From NCBI RefSeq assembly GCF_001909285.1, contig NZ_MRSV01000001.1, positions 2,683,340 to 2,747,339 of the forward strand: a DNA stretch of 64,000 nucleotides, in the 5' to 3' direction. The position numbers and the translations under genes are program-made. The notes below the pieces were generated by a model. The model did no database searches, had not been told where the DNA came from, and saw only the letters and a list, made by a program, of their open reading frames with translations. The stretch comes from Exiguobacterium profundum (GTDB lineage: Bacteria; Bacillota; Bacilli; Exiguobacteriales; Exiguobacteriaceae). This document shows positions 50,486-58,751 of this stretch, in pieces. The number at the start of each line of letters is the position of its first letter. Position 1 is the first letter of the stretch.

Positions 50486-50564
50486 TCAAATTTCCCTCCT
50501 CAAAAGAGTAGTTCATTTGTTTAAATTTCCTCTTTCAAGTCAGAATCAAACCCTTTTCTTAAAA

Positions 50565-51764
50565 TTATCTGACAGTACCCCAGACAGATAAATCAAGGGC
50601 GTCTCGAATCGCCTGCACGCTCTCTTCTAACGGTTCATAGTAATACACGTTATTGATATAAGCATCTTGACCCTCGACTTGCATCTTATTCACCTCAGGA
50701 TTCGAAATCATCGTCAATCCGACAGATGCCATTTGCAAGACGTTCATCTCAAGTCCCATTTCTTCTTTCATGAAGCGATACGTCGCCGGAATTTTTGTCC
50801 ATCCTGAAGGACTTGCCAGTTTTTCAGCGACAGCTGTCATGACCTCCGTTTGACGATTCGAACGTGCTCCATCCGTATCCGATTTACGATGTCTCGCATA
50901 CGCCAATGCCATGTCTCCATCCATCGCATAGGAAACACCCTCCGTATACTCATACGTCTGGTTGAACCCTTTCTCGCTAAACGAATGCGTCGCCGTGACA
51001 TTTACCCCACCAATCAAATCAATCAATTCCATGAATGATTCGAACGTGATGACGACCTGTCCATCGACCGAGGCGTCGGTCAGCCCTTCCACGGCACCAA
51101 TCGTACACTCTGCACCTCCGAACGCGAACGCATGCGTGATTTTATCACCTTCCCGTTCAGGCTCACATGGAATCGCTGTATACGTATCACGTGGAATCGA
51201 TACATTCTGAACAGTACCAGAGCGTGGTACGAATTCCATCAACTGCAAGGAGTCCGTACGAGATCCCGACAACGATTCTCCTACTCGCGCATCGCTCCCC
51301 ATAATGAGGAATGTAAATGGAGCAGTCGCAAAATATCCAACAATCAGTAGCATTGCAAGTAAGAGAAGGGCAGCTTTCCCCTTCCATTTACGCTTTCGTT
51401 TCGATGGTTGTTTAGACGAATGATCCATTTCTCGTTTAGCAGGGGTAGACGGTGTTGATGGTTTCGTCATCTGTCGAGATTTTGGTCGAGATGGTTTCCG
51501 TTTCGAAAATAATGAAACCCGGGGCAGTCGTTTCCGACTTGACTTTGCCGTCCCATTTTTCGTCCTTGGCGATTCTTGGGTTTGTTCATTTAAAAAGGGA
51601 TGTTCTGATTGGCGTGTTACCCGTTCACGCTGTTGTTCAGATTGTGCATGTATAGAGGGCTCGTCCGTTTCACCGTGGTCCACACGAGACGATTCGATTT
51701 CTTGTTGTTCTAATTCGCGCTTTCTACGTTCGACACGCGATAAATGTTGTTCATCTTTCATCAT
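50565..51764 (-). CDS. LytR-CpsA-Psr (LCP) family wall-polymer ligase
   Basis: A 399-residue protein: an unusually long, charged cytoplasmic N-terminus (about 1-125, Gln/Glu-rich then Lys/Arg/Ser/Pro-rich), one membrane helix (about 130-150) and an LCP domain with GSDARVGESLSGSRTDSLQL, the arginine in VSIPRDTY, and ALAYARHRKSDTDGARSNRQ. LCP enzymes join wall polymers such as teichoic acids to peptidoglycan. GAGG lies 6 nt before the ATG at 51764. Confidence 0.9.
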   Translation of the reverse strand: MMKDEQHLSRVERRKRELEQQEIESSRVDHGETDEPSIHAQSEQQRERVTRQSEHPFLNEQTQESPRTKNGTAKSSRKRLPRVSLFSKRKPSRPKSRQMTKPSTPSTPAKREMDHSSKQPSKRKRKWKGKAALLLLAMLLIVGYFATAPFTFLIMGSDARVGESLSGSRTDSLQLMEFVPRSGTVQNVSIPRDTYTAIPCEPEREGDKITHAFAFGGAECTIGAVEGLTDASVDGQVVITFESFMELIDLIGGVNVTATHSFSEKGFNQTYEYTEGVSYAMDGDMALAYARHRKSDTDGARSNRQTEVMTAVAEKLASPSGWTKIPATYRFMKEEMGLEMNVLQMASVGLTMISNPEVNKMQVEGQDAYINNVYYYEPLEESVQAIRDALDLSVWGTVR

Positions 51765-51957
51765 TATGATCCTCAACTTTATCAATTTTTCTCTATTATC
51801 CCGAACCAGCCATCATCTGACAACGTTTCTTACGAAAATCCGTCTTAAGCATGAGAGCGAATGGTTGTTTCAGATGAAAAGCGGGAAAGGAATAATAATT
51901 GGTTTCTGCCCAAATCGAGATTGCCTACGAAAAGTTTGACTGAAAGGAGGAGAGCTG

Positions 51958-52104
51958 ATGCGCATCGGAAAGTTACGCGTATTGTTAGAGCAGTATGGCG
52001 AGGCGACGTTACGCGATTTGCTCGTCGAAATGTACCGTCATACTCCTAAAGATGTGATTGATGATCAAGATTTTGATTTTATGATCAGCCAATTCACGCG
52101 ATAA
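51958..52104 (+). pseudogene. N-terminal piece of an interrupted gene, 48 codons
   Basis: ATG at 51958, 7 nt after AGGAGG, opens 48 codons (MRIGKLRVLLEQYGEATLRDL...) ending TAA at 52102-52104. The next codons stay in the same frame without a stop into the 52156 ORF, so the two read as one ~304-residue protein with a single in-frame stop (CGA TAA AAA). A one-base change from CAA or GAA would suffice. It may be a nonsense mutation, read-through or a real short gene. Confidence 0.5.
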
Positions 52105-52155
52105 AAAGAGAAAAAAAATTCTGAAGAGCGACATTCGCTCTCGCAAACCATCACC

Positions 52156-52872
52156 TTGGCTGAACGGTTTGTTGATTCTGCGTACGAACATTTGTACATT
52201 CGTCCGAATCAAGTCATGTCAGAAAGCGACCAAAAAAATTGGTACATTCATGCTAAAAAAATCATTCGCGATTTAGCGCATTACGCCGAGAAATACACAG
52301 AAGCACGTACGATGTATGAAGAAATGTTTTACCTCCTCTCTACATCGGCTGGCGAAGAACCGCTCTTCTCTACAAGTGACCCGTTTCGCCTTTTAAAAAT
52401 TTCACAAGTCACCATGCTCAAGCAACTCATTCACTACTATCAGCTCGATGCCCCGATTGATACCGTTTGGATTGACCGCGCCCTATACACCGCACTCCAC
52501 GTGCCAAAAGATGTTGATTCTACACGAATTGATTTACTCTCAACGCTACCCATCGAACACAGTCATGCCAATACAAGAAAACTCCTTCACTCCCGTCTCT
52601 TAAAACTTTGCGATCGGATGTTAGAGAAGTCCCAAACAGAGGATACCGCGCTCGAAAACTATCAAGCGCTTAAAATGTTAGAACTCCGCCTTCTCGTCGC
52701 TGAAGGGAATTTGAAAGAAGCGGAACAAAAATTGTTCTCTGAATATATCCCGTTCTTTTCTCATCGCTCCGAACCATTTCGGGTATATGTCGACTTTTTA
52801 GAGAGTCACGGACACACTAGTGAGACGAAGCGCTTAAAACGAATTGCTAAAGAAAAGCGAAAACGATTTTAA
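52156..52872 (+). CDS. Hypothetical helical (TPR-like) protein, C-terminal piece of an interrupted gene
   Basis: A 238-residue open frame from TTG at 52156 with no ribosome-binding site; it runs on in the same frame upstream to the TAA at 52102. The sequence is wholly helical with repeats of the kind HAKKIIRDLAHYAEKYTEARTMYEEMF and ends in a basic tail (KRLKRIAKEKRKRF). It could be a TPR-like scaffold. Function is unknown. Without the upstream start it is hard to see how it is translated. Confidence 0.6.
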   Translation: MAERFVDSAYEHLYIRPNQVMSESDQKNWYIHAKKIIRDLAHYAEKYTEARTMYEEMFYLLSTSAGEEPLFSTSDPFRLLKISQVTMLKQLIHYYQLDAPIDTVWIDRALYTALHVPKDVDSTRIDLLSTLPIEHSHANTRKLLHSRLLKLCDRMLEKSQTEDTALENYQALKMLELRLLVAEGNLKEAEQKLFSEYIPFFSHRSEPFRVYVDFLESHGHTSETKRLKRIAKEKRKRF

Positions 52873-52980
52873 AAAAAGGGAGTCAATCGATAGGATCGAT
52901 TGACTCCAATACATGATATGAACGAGGGGTGTTCATTTGAAAAGGAGGACAGAAAGTTGGTGCAGAACTTTCTTCCTACA
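52871..52980 (-). ncRNA. Candidate small RNA, about 110 nt, with anti-Shine-Dalgarno motifs
   Basis: Read on the minus strand: start near 52980, then stem-loop AGAAAGTT/AACTTTCT (52951-52973), a single-stranded CCTCCTTTT (52940-52948), stem-loop ATGAAC/GTTCAT with loop ACCCCTC (52918-52936) and a strong terminator (GGAGTCAATCGA/TCGATTGACTCC, 52879-52907) with seven U. C-rich unpaired segments that can bind ribosome-binding sites are the mark of Gram-positive regulatory RNAs such as RsaE/RoxS. Two perfect cre sites lie at its putative promoter. No coding frame on this strand. Confidence 0.55.
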
Positions 52981-52987
52981 CATATAA

Positions 52988-53017
52988 GTATAAGGGAACG
53001 ATTGTAACCGTTACCAA
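52988..53017 (-). promoter_or_regulatory. Putative promoter of the small RNA
   Basis: Minus-strand -10 TTATAC (52988-52993) and -35 TTGGTA (53012-53017) are 18 bp apart; the cre site 53003-53016 overlaps both spacer and -35. Confidence 0.4.
53003..53016. promoter_or_regulatory. cre site 1 at the small RNA promoter
   Basis: TGTAACCGTTACCA matches every fixed base of TGNAANCGNTNNCA and contains GTAAC/GTTAC. Confidence 0.6.
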
Positions 53018-53034
53018 ATCACTTATTGCATTTT

Positions 53035-53048
53035 TGTGAACGTTTTCA
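53035..53048. promoter_or_regulatory. cre site 2 at the small RNA promoter
   Basis: TGTGAACGTTTTCA (minus: TGAAAACGTTCACA) matches the cre consensus fully, 32 bp from site 1 (about three helical turns). It ends 2 bp before the stop of the 76-residue gene. Confidence 0.6.
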
Positions 53049-53050
53049 CG

Positions 53051-53281
53051 TTATTCAATCGTGTTCATCATGCCAAGTCCGATGACAGATAACAACACAA
53101 TTAATACGAACAAATACACCATTTCATTCGGCGATTGAAATCCTTCATGAATTTCTACATCTTCTTCGACAATGATATTTTCATGAATGACGACCGGTTC
53201 TGTCTCGGCCATGGCTGCAGACGGTGTTACCGTCAACCAAAGCACAGAAACCAGAATCAGTTGATAAATGTATTTCATCAT
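53051..53281 (-). CDS. Small secreted/membrane protein, 76 residues
   Basis: A signal peptide (about 1-25, cleavage after AMA), a short acidic external segment (VIHENIIVEEDVEIHEGF) and one C-terminal membrane helix (VYLFVLIVLLSVIGLGMM). Type I membrane layout. Function unknown. Its transcript may run on into the small RNA region as no terminator lies between. Confidence 0.65.
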   Translation of the reverse strand: MMKYIYQLILVSVLWLTVTPSAAMAETEPVVIHENIIVEEDVEIHEGFQSPNEMVYLFVLIVLLSVIGLGMMNTIE

Positions 53282-53492
53282 ATACTCCTACTCCGTGTTT
53301 TCATTGTGTTTAAGTATAGCACGTCTCATCCGTTCGTTGCGCTGACATTTGATGAATCTCACAGATGAACGATGAAACGAAATCCATTTCATTGTATTGG
53401 ACGGATATGTTCTATTTTACTCGAACCTTTTTCTTACGTAATTGATTTTTTTTCGAGTCAGGTTTCATCATACTGCCACACCCCACGATAAA

Positions 53493-53506
53493 AGATAGCG
53501 CTTACA
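53493..53506. promoter_or_regulatory. cre-like site upstream of the 53550 gene
   Basis: AGATAGCGCTTACA (minus: TGTAAGCGCTATCT) fits the cre consensus except for the last base. Confidence 0.4.
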
Positions 53507-53549
53507 ATTTATTTGTACTTATCATTTGATAAAGAAAGAAGGATTCTTC

Positions 53550-54422
53550 GTGAAACGAGCGCTACGTTTTGTAGAATGCAGGCAATTACCGTTACATGAG
53601 CGTATTTCCATTCAGTCGCTATATCCTTTAAGCAAGGCCCCTTTGCTTCTCTCCCTTCCCTCGCATCATCACGTCTACGTCGCACTCAATCGAGATACCC
53701 CACTCGCTTCAATCGTCGCAAACGACGAACAGCTTGAAACGGATCATGCCATTCGCCTCTCTCAAGCCACATATGGTGATCGTCACGTCTTTCGCGGACT
53801 ACTTCATCGTTTGATCTATGAACGAAGTCGAGAAACAAAGTACCCGATTACGTACTATCTTCAGGAAGAGGATTCTCATAATCAAGACAAGCATCGAATA
53901 TATGAAGCAGCAGGGTTTCAAGTATTTCATCAAACCAAAACGTATCATCTACCATTCATCCCTTGCGAGAAAGCAACCCATACCAATTGGACACTCGAAT
54001 TGGTGGACTATTCAAGAAGAGCAGATTGGCTCACATTTCGAAATGAACATTGTCATCTCCTTCCGGGTGCCATTTCGATGACAGATGAACAATTCGCACG
54101 AGAAGTTCGCCAGCAAACATTGTTCTATTCCGTGAAGTGGAACCGACAAGTGATTGGAATCATGAAAGTACGCTTACATATGTACCATATTTCAATACAA
54201 GAGATGCACGTTGACTGTGACGAGACTTTATTGCGGGAAGCTATTTCATTCCTTCAACAAAAATTTTTCTACATGTTCCGATACATTGAAGAGGCACATA
54301 TTTCAGCAACAAGTTTGCAACCTGATTTGAGTTATACACTTCGTCGTCACGGCGCCCAAATCTCGAGTATTTGTCGTTATACGTACATACTACAGGCACC
54401 ACCGACCCCGATTTATTCCTAA
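53550..54422 (+). CDS. GNAT-like acetyltransferase-type protein, 290 residues
   Basis: A soluble protein with two halves that both look like GNAT folds; the C-terminal half contains the strand-turn RQVIGIMKVRL near 210. No clear acetyl-CoA loop is visible, so the catalytic activity is doubtful. GTG at 53550 lies 7 nt after AAGAAGG; the in-frame TTG at 53526 has none. A cre-like site lies 44 bp upstream. Confidence 0.6.
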   Translation: MKRALRFVECRQLPLHERISIQSLYPLSKAPLLLSLPSHHHVYVALNRDTPLASIVANDEQLETDHAIRLSQATYGDRHVFRGLLHRLIYERSRETKYPITYYLQEEDSHNQDKHRIYEAAGFQVFHQTKTYHLPFIPCEKATHTNWTLELVDYSRRADWLTFRNEHCHLLPGAISMTDEQFAREVRQQTLFYSVKWNRQVIGIMKVRLHMYHISIQEMHVDCDETLLREAISFLQQKFFYMFRYIEEAHISATSLQPDLSYTLRRHGAQISSICRYTYILQAPPTPIYS

Positions 54423-54429
54423 ACAATCA

Positions 54430-54489
54430 AAAGACGTCGAGCAAACCAACTCAAACTCAAAGGAAAAAGTTGTTCATTCGACGTCTTTT
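54430..54489. terminator. Long-loop hairpin between convergent genes
   Basis: AAAAGACGTCGA pairs perfectly with TCGACGTCTTTT with a 35-nt loop that itself contains AACT/AGTT. T and A tracts flank it, so it can end both transcripts. Confidence 0.7.
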
Positions 54490-54859
54490 ATTCTGCAGCA
54501 GTAGTCGACTCCATCGCTAGAGGCGGCATCGCTTCAAACAGTTCTGTCCGAAGCCCCGTATCTCTCAAATCGAGCGATTCAATCCGATCGAACTTAATTT
54601 TGCGATCGACGACATTGAACCAATACGTAATATTTGGTTCATCTTTAAAACGAATCGCATAATTCGACCCATTTAAATGAAAGTCGACCTCGGTAGACAG
54701 CAACTCGGTCGGACCAATTTGTTTATGGGTCGTTAATCGTTCAAGGACAACCTGTTCTTCATTGATGCGATAGTCGACAAACGTCGCAAGCGAGAGTCCA
54801 AACACAAATGATACAAAGGCGAAAGTGCCCACCAAACCCATCGTGATTTTTCCGTTCAT
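54488..54859 (-). CDS. Small membrane-anchored protein, 123 residues
   Basis: One N-terminal membrane segment (about 7-28) followed by an extracytoplasmic domain with strands (EVDFHLNGSNYAIRFKDEPNITYWFNV). Resembles the DUF3139 layout but this is by eye only. The start at 54859 follows GGGAGGG; the frame is open further upstream (54976) but without a site. Function unknown. Confidence 0.65.
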   Translation of the reverse strand: MNGKITMGLVGTFAFVSFVFGLSLATFVDYRINEEQVVLERLTTHKQIGPTELLSTEVDFHLNGSNYAIRFKDEPNITYWFNVVDRKIKFDRIESLDLRDTGLRTELFEAMPPLAMESTTAAE

Positions 54860-54961
54860 TTCGCTGTCCCTCCCTCTCCTATTATATCGGATAGGCTTGA
54901 AACGTTGTGAAGTGACATTTTGTTCAACTTTAGGCAAACTGAAGCAGAAGGAGGAATTTAC

Positions 54962-55375
54962 ATGCATATCGATCATACTGGGATTGCCGTTCGAGACTTA
55001 GATGAGGCGATCACATTTTACACGACGGTCTTAGGAGGAAAACTCGTGGACCGCTATACGAACACGACCATCGGGGTCGAGACCGAATTGGCCGTCATTC
55101 ATATTGGAGAGGATGTCATCGAATTGTTGCGTCCGACTAGTAAGACGAGTCCGATTGCCCGGTTCATGAAAGCTCGAGGGAAGGGTGTTCATCATATCGC
55201 CTATCGTGTCGACGATTTGGACGAAGCGATGGCCGCTCACAAACAAAATGGCATCACCTTTTTAGAAGACACACTGCGTACGACCGCGAAAGGTAGACGC
55301 TTAATCTACATGGACCCGCGTCATTCAGGCGGTGTGATTACCGAGCTTTGTGATTATCCTAGAGAAAAGCAGTAA
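54962..55375 (+). CDS. VOC family protein, methylmalonyl-CoA epimerase-like
   Basis: A 137-residue vicinal-oxygen-chelate protein. Metal ligands are expected from HIDHTGIAV (His near 5), VHHIAYRVDDLD (His near 79) and the terminal TELCDYP (Glu near 131); the pattern (IEPLRPTS-like VIELLRPTSKTSPIARFM) fits methylmalonyl-CoA epimerase. AAGGAGG lies 7 nt before the ATG. No mutase gene is in the window, so the physiological substrate is not certain. Confidence 0.85.
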   Translation: MHIDHTGIAVRDLDEAITFYTTVLGGKLVDRYTNTTIGVETELAVIHIGEDVIELLRPTSKTSPIARFMKARGKGVHHIAYRVDDLDEAMAAHKQNGITFLEDTLRTTAKGRRLIYMDPRHSGGVITELCDYPREKQ

Positions 55376-55395
55376 GAGTGGTCCTCTTACTGCTT
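55375..55395. terminator. Short hairpin between convergent genes
   Basis: GCAGTAAGAG pairs with CTCTTACTGC around TGGTC (55367-55392 region), reaching into the stop codons of both genes. Confidence 0.55.
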
Positions 55396-56433
55396 CATCA
55401 TGGTTTCTTCTATGATTTGACGATTCTTCTCTTTTAACCGTTCATTATGAGAGGACACCATTGCGGTAGCGTTCGCATTCGGGTCAATGTATGTTTTGGC
55501 CCGGTTCACCGCATTCGCAGCATCTTGAAACGCTCCAGCGATGAGATGTACTTTCCCTTCATGCGTGAGAATATCACCGGCAGCGTACAATCCCGGTATG
55601 GATGACTCGCTACCTGAATTCCCTTTCACATAAAACCCATCCTTCATCTCGACCTGCAATTCGCTGTTCCGAAGCAACTCCGCGTCTTGTTCATATCCGT
55701 GATTGATGACCACTTCATCGACCTCGATTACGCTCGTCTCTCCTGTTTCGACATGAGTCAAAAGAACTTGTTGAATCGATTTCCCATCGTGAGAAATCAA
55801 ATCCGTCACTTTTGATCGTGGGCAACAGTCGACTCGACCCTGTTTAATTTTTTCAACTTGTGCTTCATGTCCACTAAGTTCTTCTTTTCGATACGTCAGC
55901 ACGACCTGCTCTGCAATCGGCTCGAGCGCATTCGCCCAATCGACTGCACTATTGCCGCCACCCGATATCAAGACGCGCTTTCCTTTAAAGCGTTCAAGTG
56001 ATTTAACCGTGTAATGGAGGTTCGACAATTCGAACCGCTCCGCTCCGCTCACTTCAACCTTATGCGGTTTGAGGATCCCACTTCCTGTCGCAACGATGAC
56101 GGTTTTGGAAATATGATGACCGTTCGTCGTGTCGATCCCGAACAAATCGTCTGAACGCTTAGAGATCGACTCCACCTTCTCGCCAAGAAGGACCGTCGGA
56201 GAGAAGGTGAGACCTTGCTCGACGAGTTGGTCGATCAGTTTTGCCCCAGTCGTCGGTAGGAGACCACCTACATCCCAAACCATTTTCTCTGGATAGACAT
56301 GTACTTTCCCGCCTAAAAAAGGTTGAAATTCGATAATTTTCGTCTTCATACCTCGTAAACCGCTGTAAAAAGCGGCATACAATCCAGCCGGTCCCCCACC
56401 GATAATCGTCACGTCGAATACTTCCTCGTTCAT
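55387..56433 (-). CDS. Ferredoxin/flavodoxin--NADP reductase (TrxB-like, YumC/YcgT type)
   Basis: A 348-residue two-domain flavoprotein: FAD motif IIGGGPAGLYAAFYSG at 10-25, NADP motif ISGGGNSAVDWA near 160 and GLYAAGDIL near 287. The redox CxxC of thioredoxin reductases is absent, which places it among ferredoxin-NADP reductases of the YumC/YcgT kind. The start at 56433 follows GGAAGGG by about 8 nt; the frame continues upstream to 56505. A Fur box lies at 56461-56479, so iron limitation should induce it. Confidence 0.88.
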   Translation of the reverse strand: MNEEVFDVTIIGGGPAGLYAAFYSGLRGMKTKIIEFQPFLGGKVHVYPEKMVWDVGGLLPTTGAKLIDQLVEQGLTFSPTVLLGEKVESISKRSDDLFGIDTTNGHHISKTVIVATGSGILKPHKVEVSGAERFELSNLHYTVKSLERFKGKRVLISGGGNSAVDWANALEPIAEQVVLTYRKEELSGHEAQVEKIKQGRVDCCPRSKVTDLISHDGKSIQQVLLTHVETGETSVIEVDEVVINHGYEQDAELLRNSELQVEMKDGFYVKGNSGSESSIPGLYAAGDILTHEGKVHLIAGAFQDAANAVNRAKTYIDPNANATAMVSSHNERLKEKNRQIIEETMMKQ

Positions 56434-56460
56434 CGTCGCACCCTTCCTCTCTATATACGT

Positions 56461-56479
56461 AAAAATGATAATCATTCTC
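56461..56479. promoter_or_regulatory. Fur box
   Basis: AAAAATGATAATCATTCTC equals the classical palindromic Fur sequence in 16 of 19 positions, about 28-46 bp upstream of the reductase start. Confidence 0.7.
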
Positions 56480-56601
56480 ATTAGATGATAACCTGTTTTG
56501 GTCACTTTGACAATTTTTTTCGTTTATCGCCCTGATGGATTTGGTTTTTCTTATGCGTAGGTCGGGTAATGAAACATGAATCAAAAGGGAGGATGTGCGT
56601 G

Positions 56602-57156
56602 ATGAATTGGATGGATGTCCTATTAATCGTCGTATCATTTTTTTGGCTAGTTGAGACGTGGCGATTTCGTAACCGAAAAGAGGCAACAGACGGGGCTGTC
56701 GAGCGGAAGAGTTTTTACTTTGTAGCGACGACGATGATTGGCGTCTTCGTGTTGTCTATGATCTCTTCGCTTGTTTTCGAATCACAGCCTTCGACAGTTC
56801 AACGAATCATCGGACTTACTTTTTACATAGCCGGCGTGTCGTTACGTTATTGGGGGATTTTACACTTACGTCATCAATTCACACGACATGTCGTCGTCCG
56901 ACCGGAAGACGAACTCGTCAGCTCGGGACCGTATCGTTACTTACGCCACCCTCTTTACACAGGGTTGTTATTGATTACGTTCGGATTCTCGCTATACTTT
57001 ATTCATTGGGGAATCGCCTTGATTGGTGCGGGTCTCACCTCGCTTGCATTACTGTACCGCATTCGAATCGAGGAAGGTATGCTCATTCGCCATTTCGGTC
57101 AGTCTTACCAATCCTGGTCGAAGACGCGCAAGCGCCTCTTCCCCTTCATCTATTAA
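56602..57156 (+). CDS. Isoprenylcysteine carboxyl methyltransferase family protein
   Basis: A 184-residue membrane protein with about four hydrophobic segments and the C-terminal ICMT/PEMT motif GPYRYLRHPLYTGLLL (near 119-134) and the glutamate-bearing IRIEEGMLIRHFG (near 155). Such enzymes methylate lipids or small thiols using SAM. GGGAGG stands 9 nt before the ATG at 56602. Substrate unknown. Confidence 0.85.
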   Translation: MNWMDVLLIVVSFFWLVETWRFRNRKEATDGAVERKSFYFVATTMIGVFVLSMISSLVFESQPSTVQRIIGLTFYIAGVSLRYWGILHLRHQFTRHVVVRPEDELVSSGPYRYLRHPLYTGLLLITFGFSLYFIHWGIALIGAGLTSLALLYRIRIEEGMLIRHFGQSYQSWSKTRKRLFPFIY

Positions 57157-57189
57157 AAAGGAGTCCGGCTCATCGCTGGACTCCTTTTT
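57155..57189. terminator. Bidirectional terminator
   Basis: AAAAGGAGTCC pairs with GGACTCCTTTT around an 11-nt loop. Confidence 0.88.
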
Positions 57190-57192
57190 CAT

Positions 57193-58002
57193 TTAGACAG
57201 AATATTTGCTGAGTAATCGGACGACGATGACCCCCGCGATGAATGCGACGATACTGAGTATCCACATGACTCCGGAAGCTGGTACACCCGGAAACACGAC
57301 GGCGAGTGAGCCAATGACCAATCCGATGATGACGGAGAACGTCATTCCCGGAAAATTCGCCAACAAGTAACGAATGACTTTACTACTTACAATAAAGCCG
57401 ACGGCCACTCCAGCACCGACAATCCCAATAATCAACAGATTGAAGTTTGAGATGGCGCTGATGACGGTTGGATAAACGCCAATTAACAACAAGACGAATG
57501 AACCGCTAATTCCAGGAAGCAACATCGCCATGCTGCCCAACCAACCGGAGAAGAATAAGAGAAGTGCCGTCCCGAACGTCACGTCCGTCATAATAGACGA
57601 ATCAACCGGATTCAAGAATGCCATACTCGCAACGAGTATCGTTGCGACAACCATAGCAATAACATGAACCGGACGAATCGATGCGCGTGATTTAAATTCC
57701 ACGAATAGAAGTGGAATAATCCCTAAAATCAAACCGATAAAGAAAAATTGTGTCGGTGCATAATACTCCAGCAATAAGTATTCAATAACTCGACTCAGTG
57801 CGATAATGGCTGTCCCCATTCCAATTGCCAATGGAATCAAGAACCCGATATATTTTTTCCAATATCGGCTAAATACGCCGCTAATCGCTTCGATGAGTTG
57901 ATCGTAGATGCCTAAAATGACTGCAATGGTACCGCCGCTTACACCAGGGATTAAATCACTCGTCCCCATGGCCATCCCTCGCCAAATGTTCTTCCACTCC
58001 AT
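57193..58002 (-). CDS. popT: DUF368 family undecaprenyl-phosphate translocase (PopT type)
   Basis: A 269-residue integral membrane protein with 8-10 hydrophobic segments and the DUF368 signature near the start (MGTSDLIPGVSGGTIAVILGIYDQ) and a second in the middle (LLPGISGSFVLLLIGVY). Members have been shown to recycle the wall lipid carrier across the membrane. It would fit with the envelope-stress genes in the window. Gene symbol is by family, not proven here. Confidence 0.85.
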   Translation of the reverse strand: MEWKNIWRGMAMGTSDLIPGVSGGTIAVILGIYDQLIEAISGVFSRYWKKYIGFLIPLAIGMGTAIIALSRVIEYLLLEYYAPTQFFFIGLILGIIPLLFVEFKSRASIRPVHVIAMVVATILVASMAFLNPVDSSIMTDVTFGTALLLFFSGWLGSMAMLLPGISGSFVLLLIGVYPTVISAISNFNLLIIGIVGAGVAVGFIVSSKVIRYLLANFPGMTFSVIIGLVIGSLAVVFPGVPASGVMWILSIVAFIAGVIVVRLLSKYSV

Positions 58003-58075
58003 AATGTATCTCCTTTACGTATATCTTTCCTCAAGCACTTAGTATAGTCGAGAAAAGAAGTTTGCGCATCCGCTT

Positions 58076-58651
58076 TTAGACTGAGAAAGGAGTCGAATTG
58101 ATTTCTTTGATCATATAGTCAAATCTCGCCCCAGAAATGTTGATTTCTTTTTCCTTATGGAAGCCGAGACGTGTGTATAAGCGATGTGCCGCAGGATTTT
58201 CTTGATCCACGTTCAATGTGACGGCGGGCACACCGCGTTCTTTCGCAACGAGACAAACGTGTTCGATTAACTTCGTCCCAATTCCACGACCTCCATACGC
58301 CTCTGCGACAGCCAGTGAATCAATGTATTGGACATAACCTTCCGTTTCAACGTCCACCTCTTCTCCACTTCCATGCGCCGTCAACCATTCTCGAATCGGT
58401 CGATCCAATTCTTCTGCCTTATCCCCACGATACGAGATGATCATTCCGGCAACTTCTCCTTCAAAATCCGCCACCCAGATGTTTTCGTGACTCAAGCGGT
58501 TATTTGGTTTCTCTACCCACATCGCTAGTCGCTCCAATACCTCAGTCGTATCCGTTGATGCTGTCAATGTGTACGCAATCTCATGGATCGCTTGATACAT
58601 GAGTGGTGCAATTTGTTTACTATCTTGTTTGGTTGCTTGTCGAATATTCAT
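58076..58651 (-). CDS. GNAT family N-acetyltransferase
   Basis: A 191-residue acetyltransferase with the acetyl-CoA loop VAEAYGGRGIGTKLIEH (near 118-134) and the downstream NPAAHRLYTRLGF (near 157). GGAGGG precedes the ATG at 58651 by about 8 nt; the longer frame to 58708 has none. Substrate unknown. Single gene. Confidence 0.88.
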   Translation of the reverse strand: MNIRQATKQDSKQIAPLMYQAIHEIAYTLTASTDTTEVLERLAMWVEKPNNRLSHENIWVADFEGEVAGMIISYRGDKAEELDRPIREWLTAHGSGEEVDVETEGYVQYIDSLAVAEAYGGRGIGTKLIEHVCLVAKERGVPAVTLNVDQENPAAHRLYTRLGFHKEKEINISGARFDYMIKEINSTPFSV

Positions 58652-58751
58652 GATTAATCCCTCCATCATCCAGTCTAGCATAGCCCGGCACATCGGTTGT
58701 TTGTCCACACTCGTTTTGTGGCATCATATAGAGTGAAAGGGGCGAATCGAA

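Noticed and set aside
52938-53002. Two short plus-strand ORFs (16-17 codons) with apparently good ribosome-binding sites
   Set aside because: Their GGAGG and GAGGGG are the complement of the C-rich segments of the minus-strand small RNA candidate; no promoter on the plus strand and very short length.
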